This document shows, piece by piece, positions 8,501 through 14,643 of a stretch of DNA of 20,706 bases. This DNA comes from Granulicella sp. Lineage in GTDB: Bacteria; Acidobacteriota; Terriglobia; Terriglobales; Acidobacteriaceae. The stretch is taken from NCBI GenBank assembly GCA_003133205.1, contig PKWK01000341.1:13795-34500 (forward strand), given 5' to 3'. The translations under genes were made by a program, and so were the position numbers. A model generated the notes under the pieces. It was given only the letters and a program-made list of their open reading frames with translations. It was not told the origin of the DNA and did no database searches. Numbering within the stretch: position 1 is the first letter of the stretch; each line of letters opens with the position of its first letter.

Positions 8501-8680
8501 CTACCCATTTGGTCCGGGAACCAGCGACCACCCCGCCGGGACCACCGAGGTGCACGGACCTTGCTGCACCCGATGAGCCTGAACCTGTCCCGCACAGTTC
8601 GGAATCGCCGCAAACGACACCATCGCCGCTGAGAGCATCAGCGCAAAACTTCTGCACTTCGAATTCGATGGAAAACCCAT
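8501..8680 (-). CDS. Small secreted protein, 59 residues, unknown function
   Basis: I do not recognise this protein. Three things support it as a real gene. A strong GGAGGT ribosome binding site lies five bases before the ATG. The N-terminus looks like a Sec signal peptide: basic start (SNSKCR), hydrophobic core (SFALMLSAAMVSFAAIP), then a polar CAGQVQ cleavage region. A bidirectional terminator sits downstream. The mature part is only about 28 residues, with one cysteine and a proline/glycine-rich ending (VVPAGWSLVPGPNG). A cysteine in PNCAGQ might be a lipidation site, although the spacing is not a canonical lipobox. It lies 76 bases downstream of the DUF4242 gene on the same strand and may share its transcript. 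Confidence 0.62.
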   Translation of the reverse strand: MGFPSNSKCRSFALMLSAAMVSFAAIPNCAGQVQAHRVQQGPCTSVVPAGWSLVPGPNG

Positions 8681-8756
8681 GAGGCACCTCCGTACTTGCC
8701 GGCCCAAATTACTTCAACAAACGGCCCGGAGCCCTGGTCTCATCCATGGAACCTCG

Positions 8757-9029
8757 TCAGTCCGCCGTCGTGGGATCGATTATCTGACGCACAACCTGAA
8801 TGGAGTCGGCAGGAAAACCACCCAGCTTCGCATGCTCACGGATCGTCGCCTCATCGGGAGAGATATAGATGCAGTAGATCTTGTTGTCCGTAACGAAGGA
8901 CTCCAGCCACTGCACGTGAGGCCCGATCTTTCGGATCGCCGAGCAGGACTTGTGAGAGATTTCATTCAATTGCTCCGGCGTAAGTTGCCCCGCACCTGGA
9001 ACATTCCGTTCGATCAGGAACTTCGGCAT
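8757..9029 (-). CDS. DUF4242 (SCO4226-type nickel-binding) protein
   Basis: This 90-residue cytoplasmic protein matches the DUF4242 pattern: it begins MPKFLIERNVPGAGQLTPEQL, continues with LNEISHKSCSAIRKIGPHVQWLESFVTDNKIYCIYISPDEATIREHA and ends GFPADSIQVVRQIIDP. This is the ferredoxin-like fold found in SCO4226-type proteins. The start at 9029 is preferred because GGAGA lies about seven bases upstream; a longer frame from 9068 lacks that. Members are called nickel-responsive or nickel-binding, but the physiological role is uncertain. It is divergent from the multiheme cytochrome gene. Confidence 0.85.
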   Translation of the reverse strand: MPKFLIERNVPGAGQLTPEQLNEISHKSCSAIRKIGPHVQWLESFVTDNKIYCIYISPDEATIREHAKLGGFPADSIQVVRQIIDPTTAD

Positions 9030-9197
9030 CGGCGTATCTCCTTGTGAATTTTGCACGCAGCATAGCACAGCGTCCGCATGGTTGGCGCGTGCTGCGGAAC
9101 TCCGGCCCCGTCATCACATCCGCCTCGCGAACCCTGGTCGCGTCATCTGTGACAGCAGTCACCGCGACCACTTAGCCACCCGGCGTGTACTTTCTGC

Positions 9198-11186
9198 ATG
9201 AGAATTGCGGGGAAACGCTGCGCGCTGAGCATTATCGCAACCCTGCTGTCATGGGCGTGTGTCGCCCACCCCCAGCCCAAACCCAAGGATGCGGAGTGTC
9301 TCGCCTGCCACTCCGATCCCACGATGACGACGGATGTGAACGGCAAGAAGGTGAGCCTTGCCGTCGATCCCGGCAAAATGAAGGCCTCCGTCCACGGCAG
9401 CATGTTCTCCTGCGTGGACTGCCACAAGGACATCAAGTCGTCGCCGCACGAGAACACTCCGGCCAAGATCACCTGCGCCCAGTGCCACGGCGACGCGCAA
9501 GCCGCCTACAGCCATAGCTACCACGCCAGTGCGAAGAGGCCCGACGGCTCCACTCCCGCGGCCTGCGTCGACTGCCACGGCGACGCGCACACGATCCTGC
9601 CCGCCAGCGATCCCAAGTCGCCGATCTATCACTCCAACATCCCCGCCACCTGCGGCACCTGCCACGGTCAGAAGTTCCTGATGGAGTCCACCGGCAACAG
9701 CTCGCAGCCCTTCGTCTCCTACCAGGAGAGCGTTCACGGACGCGCGGTCGAGAGCGGCTCGCTGACCGCGGCCGTCTGCACCGACTGCCATGGAGCGCAC
9801 GACATTCTTCCCGCCAACGACGCCAAGTCGCTGATCAACAAGTTCAACGTTCCGCAGACCTGCGGCAAGTGCCACAGCCAGATCCAGACCGTCTTTATGC
9901 GCAGCATTCATGGGCAGGCGCTTTCGCGCGGCAACGGACTCGCCCCGGTCTGCACGGATTGCCACGGCATCCACACCATCAAGGCGCCGTCCGATCCCAA
10001 CTCGTCTGTCTCCGAGCAGAACCTCTCCAGCACAACCTGCGCGCGTTGCCACCAGGGCGTTCGGCTGACGCAGGAGTTCGGCGTCGTCGGCAATCGGGTC
10101 TCCACTTACCTAGACAGCTACCACGGGCTCGCCTCGCAGGGCGGCTCTGTGGTCGTCGCCAACTGCGCCAGTTGCCACGGCGTCCACAACATTCTGCCGT
10201 CGAGCGATCCACGCTCCACGATCAATCCCGCCAACCTCGACGTCACCTGCGGGCAATGCCACAAGGGAGTCACGCAGAAGTTCACCCTCAACAAGGTCCA
10301 CGTGGACACGCAGGGCGGCCAATCCTCCGACAATGGAACGGTTGCCGTCCGCTACGTGCGATGGTTCTACATTCCGCTGATCCTGCTGGTCATCGGCGGA
10401 ATGTTCCTGCACAACGCGATCATCTGGCGTGCCAAGCTCATCGCGATTCGCCGCGCGCAGCAGCGCTACGTCGTTCGCATGACGGCGAACCAGCGCTGGC
10501 AGCACCTGATCCTGCTCACCAGCTTCTTCGTCCTCGTGGTCACCGGCTTCGCGCTCAAGTATCCGGACTCCTGGTTTGCCTCACTGCTGGGCATGGGCGA
10601 ACGCTGGCGCAGCATCATCCATCGCATCGCCGGAGTCCTGCTGATCGCCGATGGCATCTACCACGTCATCTACGTCGCGTTTACCGGCGAGGGCCGCCGC
10701 CTGATCCGCGATCTCTTCCCCACGCCGAAGGATGCCACCGATGCCTGGGGCACGATGCTGTACTATCTCGGCCTCCGCAAAGACAAGCCGAAGTTCGGCC
10801 GCTTCAACTACGCGGAGAAGGCAGAGTATTGGGCGCTGGTCTGGGGCACGGCGCTGATGGCCATCACCGGGATTATGCTGTGGGCCAAGGTTCCCGTCGG
10901 CAACCTGCTGGCGCGCTGGTGGATCGATGCCGCCACCGCCGTGCACTTTTACGAAGCCATCCTGGCCACGCTTGCGATCCTCGTCTGGCACTTCTACCAG
11001 GTCTTCTTCGATCCCGATGTCTATCCCATGAACTCCGCGTGGCGCGACGGCAAGATGTCCGCCGAGCACTATCGCGAAGAACATGAGTTGGACACGGAAA
11101 CGCTGGCAGAGGCCGAACCGGAGCTCGGCTCAACCACGCCAAACGACATTGAGGCCAAGCCTGAAAGCAGGCCGCCACAAGAGTAA
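9198..11186 (+). CDS. 11-heme cytochrome c fused to a b-type cytochrome (CbcL-like architecture)
   Basis: This 662-residue protein has an N-terminal signal or anchor (about residues 8-24). Eleven CXXCH heme-binding motifs follow between residue 34 (CLACH) and about 355 (CGQCH). Most recur with linked motifs such as SVHG/SYHA/SIHG and DCHG.HDILP/HTI, which suggests internal duplication. From about residue 385 there are five predicted membrane helices with histidines suited to b-type hemes (RWQHLILL, SIIHRIAG, GIYHVIYV, AVHFYEAI, VWHFYQVFF), as in formate dehydrogenase gamma or b561-type subunits. The same order is known from CbcL-type quinol-oxidising cytochromes of metal-reducing bacteria. 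It should pass electrons from menaquinol to periplasmic carriers; the terminal acceptor is unknown. No clear ribosome binding site is visible before the ATG. A monoheme cytochrome gene follows after 50 bases. Confidence 0.9.
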   Translation: MRIAGKRCALSIIATLLSWACVAHPQPKPKDAECLACHSDPTMTTDVNGKKVSLAVDPGKMKASVHGSMFSCVDCHKDIKSSPHENTPAKITCAQCHGDAQAAYSHSYHASAKRPDGSTPAACVDCHGDAHTILPASDPKSPIYHSNIPATCGTCHGQKFLMESTGNSSQPFVSYQESVHGRAVESGSLTAAVCTDCHGAHDILPANDAKSLINKFNVPQTCGKCHSQIQTVFMRSIHGQALSRGNGLAPVCTDCHGIHTIKAPSDPNSSVSEQNLSSTTCARCHQGVRLTQEFGVVGNRVSTYLDSYHGLASQGGSVVVANCASCHGVHNILPSSDPRSTINPANLDVTCGQCHKGVTQKFTLNKVHVDTQGGQSSDNGTVAVRYVRWFYIPLILLVIGGMFLHNAIIWRAKLIAIRRAQQRYVVRMTANQRWQHLILLTSFFVLVVTGFALKYPDSWFASLLGMGERWRSIIHRIAGVLLIADGIYHVIYVAFTGEGRRLIRDLFPTPKDATDAWGTMLYYLGLRKDKPKFGRFNYAEKAEYWALVWGTALMAITGIMLWAKVPVGNLLARWWIDAATAVHFYEAILATLAILVWHFYQVFFDPDVYPMNSAWRDGKMSAEHYREEHELDTETLAEAEPELGSTTPNDIEAKPESRPPQE

Positions 11187-11236
11187 TTACCGAGCAGAAA
11201 ACACAGCTTCAATGATTTCAAGAAAGAGGAACATCA

Positions 11237-11527
11237 ATGAAACTCCGCATTGCACCCGTACTCGCCATATCCATCTTCATGCTGGCAAGCCTTCCCGTCC
11301 TCGCGCAGGACGGCGCCGCGCTGTTCAAGACTAAATGCGCCATGTGTCACGGCGATCAGGGACAGGGGAAGCCGCCCATGGCTCCCAAGATTGCCGGCAC
11401 AACCAAGAGCGTCGCCGACGTTCTTACCAAGGGTGGTGAACCCAAGGCCCCGCACATCAAGCCGATGAGCACGCTCACCCCAGACCAGGTAACTTCGCTC
11501 GTAGCGTTCGTGAAGACACTGAAATAG
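11237..11527 (+). CDS. Small periplasmic monoheme cytochrome c
   Basis: This 96-residue class I-type cytochrome c has a signal peptide (MKLRIAPVLAISIFMLASLPVLA) and one heme site (CAMCH). A methionine in PHIKPMSTL is the likely sixth ligand, and the C-terminal helix TPDQVTSLVAFVKTLK packs on the heme. AGAGGAA lies eight or so bases before the ATG. It follows the 11-heme cytochrome by 50 bases on the same strand and is the natural soluble electron acceptor for it. A hairpin 25 bases downstream probably ends the transcript. Confidence 0.92.
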   Translation: MKLRIAPVLAISIFMLASLPVLAQDGAALFKTKCAMCHGDQGQGKPPMAPKIAGTTKSVADVLTKGGEPKAPHIKPMSTLTPDQVTSLVAFVKTLK

Positions 11528-11552
11528 GCGGCAGTCGCATCGCGCAACTCGA

Positions 11553-11586
11553 CACGGCGTGGGATGGCCCCTCATCCCACGCTGTG
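11553..11586. terminator. Hairpin between convergent cytochrome c and ntrX genes
   Basis: A 14-bp stem with one G-T pair (11553-11566 with 11573-11586; GCGTGGGATG against CATCCCACGC at the core) encloses a six-base loop. No real T-run follows on either strand, so it could be a weak or Rho-assisted terminator or an mRNA-stabilising hairpin. Confidence 0.55.
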
Positions 11587-11641
11587 CTGCGTCTTAATGC
11601 TAACTATTCTGTTGAGGTAAGGAGTTGGTGTTGCCGGTTGC

Positions 11642-13030
11642 TTACTCCTTGATGGAGACGCCGAGGGCTTTCATTTTGCGGTAGAGGTGGGAGCGTTCGA
11701 GGCCGAGGGCTTCGGCGGTGCGGCTCATGTTGCCGTGGCACTCGTCGAGTTTCTTGAGGATGTAGTCCCGTTCGTAGGCTTCGCGGGCTTCGAGCAGCGT
11801 GGAGAATTCTTCGCCACGGGCTGCGGACTTTGCGCCGTCGCGGGCGGGCTCGCGATAGACCAGCATGGGCAGGTGCTTGCGCTCGATGCGCTGGGACTTG
11901 GGGTTGAGGATGAGGACACGCTCGACGAGGTTGCGCAGCTCGCGGACGTTGCCGGGCCAGTGGTACTGGCGGAGAGCGTCGAGGGCGTCGGGGTGCATCT
12001 CGACGTGGGGGCGGCCGTATTGCGCGCCGAACTCCTGGAGGAATTCCTTGACGAGGAGCGGAATGTCCTCCTTGCGGTCGCGCAGCGGCGGGACGAAGAA
12101 GGGGATAACGTTGAGGCGGTAGAAGAGGTCTTCGCGGAAGTTGCCGCGGGCTATCTCTTCTTCAAGGTCCTTGTTGGTGGCGGCGATGACGCGGACGTCG
12201 ACGTGGACGGGGTGGGTGGCACCGACGGGTAGGAAGCGCTGCTCGTCGAGGGCGCGCAGGACGCGGGCCTGCGTCTTAAGGCTCATGTCGCCGACCTCGT
12301 CGAGGAAGAGGGTGCCGCCGTCGGCGCGCTCGAAGGTGCCGCGCTTTTCGGTGGGCGTGCCTGCGGGGCCTTGAGGCATGGCTCCGCGACGGTAGCCGAA
12401 GAGTTCAGTCTCGATGTGGTCCTCGGGGATGGCGGCGCAGTTGAGCTCGACGAAGACGCGGTCCTTGCGCAGACTCTCCGCGTGCATGGCGCGGCCGATG
12501 AGTTCCTTGCCGGTGCCCGATTCGCCGTAGATGAGGACGCGGCCGTTGGTGGGGGCCATGAGCTTGATCTGCTGGCGGAGGGCCTTCATGGGGACCGAGT
12601 TGCCGGTGACGCAGGAGCGGAAGCTGAGCTGGCGGACGAACTCCTGATTGTCGACGCGGAGCTGGCGGGCGTTGATGGCGTTCTTGAGGACGATGAGGGT
12701 GCGGTCGAGGGAGAGCGGCTTCTCGAGAAAGTCGTATGCGCCGAGCTTGGTGGCGCGGACCGCGGCTTCGATGGTGCCGTGGCCGCTGATGATGATGACT
12801 TCGGGCAGGTGCGCGGAGTCCATCTGGCGGATGTCGTTGAGCGTGTCGAGGCCGTCTCGGTCGGGCAGCCAGACGTCGAGCAGAACCGCATCGTAGATGG
12901 CGTCGGCGAGCAGGGTGAGGGCCTCGTGCGCGGTGGCGGCGGTGGCGACGGCGTAGCCCTCCTCGGTGAGGATGGATTCGAGGGAGTCGCGGATTTCGGC
13001 TTCGTCGTCGACGATGAGGACGTGGTTCAC
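11642..13030 (-). CDS. ntrX: NtrX-type response regulator with altered GAFTGA loop
   Basis: This 462-residue regulator has a receiver domain (acidic D8/D9, phospho-acceptor D52 in LLDVWLPDRDG). An AAA+ domain follows, with Walker A GESGTGKE and Walker B GGTLFLDEVGDM. The C-terminal Fis-type helix-turn-helix is ILKKLDECHGNMSRTAEALGLERSHLYRK, reported here as two contiguous motifs of NtrX/NtrC form. The loop that normally reads GAFTGA instead reads GAMPQG at residues 216-221, followed by PAGTP, so contact with sigma-54 is doubtful. The GTG at 13030 gives a receiver of normal length; a GTG at 13108 would add 26 unlikely residues. A nine-codon frame overlaps this start as GTGA. The partner kinase gene ntrY lies upstream on the same strand but is separated by about 2.8 kb of accessory DNA. 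Confidence 0.9.
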   Translation of the reverse strand: MNHVLIVDDEAEIRDSLESILTEEGYAVATAATAHEALTLLADAIYDAVLLDVWLPDRDGLDTLNDIRQMDSAHLPEVIIISGHGTIEAAVRATKLGAYDFLEKPLSLDRTLIVLKNAINARQLRVDNQEFVRQLSFRSCVTGNSVPMKALRQQIKLMAPTNGRVLIYGESGTGKELIGRAMHAESLRKDRVFVELNCAAIPEDHIETELFGYRRGAMPQGPAGTPTEKRGTFERADGGTLFLDEVGDMSLKTQARVLRALDEQRFLPVGATHPVHVDVRVIAATNKDLEEEIARGNFREDLFYRLNVIPFFVPPLRDRKEDIPLLVKEFLQEFGAQYGRPHVEMHPDALDALRQYHWPGNVRELRNLVERVLILNPKSQRIERKHLPMLVYREPARDGAKSAARGEEFSTLLEAREAYERDYILKKLDECHGNMSRTAEALGLERSHLYRKMKALGVSIKE

Positions 13031-13056
13031 GTGATTATGGTACGCGGCATCGGCAT
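13027..13056 (-). other. Possible nine-residue leader peptide coupled to ntrX
   Basis: On the minus strand an ATG at 13056 opens a nine-codon frame (MPMPRTIIT) whose TGA overlaps the ntrX GTG as GTGA. A run of seven G bases lies seven bases before this ATG and could bind ribosomes, whereas the ntrX GTG has no ribosome binding site of its own. Translational coupling would explain how ntrX starts. Confidence 0.4.
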
Positions 13057-13122
13057 TGGTGTACCCCCCCTGGGTATCGAATCGTGCATAATCTTCCAAA
13101 CAAACCACTTACCGGTATTGAA

Positions 13123-13170
13123 TTTACAAGATCTTGAAAGCAAAGGAGATGATTTGCAAGATCTTCAAAA
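13123..13170. promoter_or_regulatory. Two palindromic operator-like boxes in the ntrX leader
   Basis: The boxes at 13123-13140 and 13153-13170 match at 15 of 18 positions (TTT-CAAGATCTT-AAA) and are offset by exactly 30 bases, about three helical turns. The first is a palindrome, CAAGATCTTG, which fits a CAA-N3-5-TTG form reported for Brucella NtrX. They lie about 100-140 bases before ntrX, so autoregulation is plausible. The rest of 13057-13220 shows nothing else I can identify. Confidence 0.5.
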
Positions 13171-13220
13171 CGCTGGAGTTATGGTTTCTTTGGAGACTTC
13201 GGGAGACACAAGCCTGAGGC

Positions 13221-13268
13221 TGATGGTTTCTGTCTCTGCCTGTGTTCAATTATACATGGGGTGTCAAG
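13221..13268. repeat. Copy B of the 48-bp dispersed repeat
   Basis: This copy matches 1-48 at 41 of 48 positions, with positions 13244-13268 identical to 24-48. On the minus strand it carries TTGACA and TATAAT seven bases apart and faces ntrX, about 210 bases upstream of its start. It also marks the left edge of the accessory DNA. Confidence 0.75.
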
Positions 13269-13349
13269 CGGGTGGCGTGGATTCGCGATGAAGGCGCGCA
13301 CGGATGGGGCACTTTGGGTGGGCCAGTGAGGAAGCAATTCAGTCGTTCC

Positions 13350-13517
13350 GCGCTTCGCGCTGCACTCGGGCCTTCGGCAGAGCGGTAGCGTCCTGCGGAC
13401 GCGGCTTTGATGGCACGCGTGAACGCGTGCCCTTCCGACCTCTAGACTTTTTGGGAAATGGCGGGAGCGGTCGCGCGTACGCGCGATGCCCACATCTCAG
13501 AATCGAGATGTGGGGCA
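13350..13517. repeat. Cluster of GC-rich hairpins (REP-like DNA)
   Basis: Several short inverted repeats follow each other: GCGC/GCGC at 13350-13360, GCGTCC/GGACGC at 13388-13402, GGCACGCGT/ACGCGTGCC at 13412-13431, a perfect 16-bp palindrome TCGCGCGTACGCGCGA at 13471-13486, and a 12-bp stem with one bulged G at 13487-13517. No convincing gene lies here. Similar hairpin clusters are common between acidobacterial genes. Confidence 0.7.
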
Positions 13518-13537
13518 CGCGGCTAGAATATACTTAG

Positions 13538-13565
13538 TTGCGGTTGGTATATATACCAACCGCAA
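13538..13565. repeat. Palindrome 1 with GGTATATATACC core
   Basis: A perfect 28-bp palindrome centred at 13551/13552. The arm outside the shared 12-bp core is TTGCGGTT, pairing with AACCGCAA. It is the first of three such elements upstream of the AbiEi-like gene. Confidence 0.95.
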
Positions 13566-13648
13566 TATAGAATTTATTGTATCAGGTTACTCCTCATGAG
13601 ACTCATAATGAAGTGCTTGTATACAATATGAGCTAAGGGGAAATAGGA

Positions 13649-13680
13649 TGTGATGGCAGGTATATATACCTGCCATCACA
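13649..13680. repeat. Palindrome 2 with GGTATATATACC core
   Basis: A perfect 32-bp palindrome centred at 13664/13665, with arms TGTGATGGCA and TGCCATCACA around the same core. Its arms are unrelated to those of palindrome 1, yet fully self-complementary. Its centre is 113 bases from the first. Between the two lie small palindromes CTCATGAG (13593-13600) and TTGTATACAA (13617-13626). Confidence 0.95.
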
Positions 13681-13701
13681 AACTTATGTCATACTGATGT
13701 T

Positions 13702-13747
13702 GAAGGTGAATCCGGTCTGGTATATATACCAGACCGGACTCACCTTC
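13702..13747. repeat. Palindrome 3 with GGTATATATACC core
   Basis: A 46-bp palindrome centred at 13724/13725 with a single mismatch (A13710 against C13739). Its arms differ again (TCCGGTCT and AGACCGGA next to the core). It ends 14 bases before the ATG of the AbiEi-like gene and just before its GAGG ribosome binding site at 13753-13756, so a hairpin in the RNA could affect translation. Confidence 0.95.
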
Positions 13748-13761
13748 TAATCGAGGCCATT

Positions 13762-14643
13762 ATGGCGAAAATAGGCCGACTTCAAATTGCGCGTGCTGAC
13801 ATCTTCAAGGCCTTTGACGATGAACCTAGGCGCGTCTTCTGGGCTGAAGACATCTCGCAGATTCTTGAAGAACATAGGGTCTTCTGGCGCCTAAGTAACA
13901 GTATGAGTTTAGGCCGATTCATCGATTTTCTAATGACGAAAGGTGAGTTGAAACTCGTCGAACTCCTGCCGATCAATCATCAGGTCAGGGGCACTCAGCG
14001 CTTTATCTGGAAAGAAGCGTCTGCTTTCGAAATTGCTCTTTCGCTCAAGCGCAACGCTTACCTTTGTCATGGCACCGCCGTCGCAATCCACGGTCTCAAT
14101 GATCAGATACCAGCGCGCTTCTATTTGAATAAAGAACAGAGTCCAAAGCCCCGCCCCACAGGAGGACTAACGCAGGCAAGCATTAACCGAGCTTTTGCCG
14201 GCAAGCAGCGAGAATCGAAATTTGCCTTCCGCTTCGACGACTCGGAAGTGGTTCTATTGGCGGGCAAGAATACAGGCAATTTGGAAGTCGTTAGCCTCGA
14301 CTATGCCGGAGCTAAACTACAGGTTACAAGCCTCGAACGAACCCTCATAGACATTGCTGTTCGTCCAGCCTATGCCGGCGGATACCTACAAGTCCTTGCG
14401 GCATATCGTGGGGCGCGAGACCGCGTCTCGGTAGGAACGCTTCTCGCGACTCTCAAAACACTGGACTACATTTACCCATTCCACCAAGTCATCGGCTTCT
14501 ATATGGACCGAGCTGGATACCCAGAATCGAGCTACCGCAGATTGAAGGCGCTCGGACTAGAATTCGATTTCTATCTTGCATACGGAATCAAAGACCTTCA
14601 GTACATTTCAGACTGGCGGCTCTACGTCCCCAAGGGGCTCTAA
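13762..14643 (+). CDS. AbiEi-like antitoxin / transcriptional regulator
   Basis: This 293-residue protein resembles the antitoxin half of type IV AbiE systems. An N-terminal winged-helix-like part spans about residues 8-75 (ADIFKAFDDEPRRVFWAEDISQILEEH through MSLGRFIDFLMTKGEL). Next come the YLCHGTAVAIHGL segment typical of AbiEi-like proteins and VTSLERTLIDIAVRPAYAGG, then a C-terminal domain ending DWRLYVPKGL. ATG 13762 has GAGG five bases upstream. AbiEi proteins usually repress their own promoter through inverted repeats; three large palindromes lie just upstream. Base composition is visibly lower in GC than the flanking genes, suggesting transfer. Its last 36 bases overlap the end of the opposing toxin gene. 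Confidence 0.8.
   Translation: MAKIGRLQIARADIFKAFDDEPRRVFWAEDISQILEEHRVFWRLSNSMSLGRFIDFLMTKGELKLVELLPINHQVRGTQRFIWKEASAFEIALSLKRNAYLCHGTAVAIHGLNDQIPARFYLNKEQSPKPRPTGGLTQASINRAFAGKQRESKFAFRFDDSEVVLLAGKNTGNLEVVSLDYAGAKLQVTSLERTLIDIAVRPAYAGGYLQVLAAYRGARDRVSVGTLLATLKTLDYIYPFHQVIGFYMDRAGYPESSYRRLKALGLEFDFYLAYGIKDLQYISDWRLYVPKGL

Noticed and set aside
11553..11586. The hairpin considered as a strong intrinsic terminator
   Set aside because: No T-run follows on either strand, so it is listed only as a moderate-confidence terminator-like hairpin.
13538..13747. The three palindromes considered as a CRISPR array
   Set aside because: The arms differ between copies, the spacing is irregular (113 and 60 bases between centres) and no cas genes are present.
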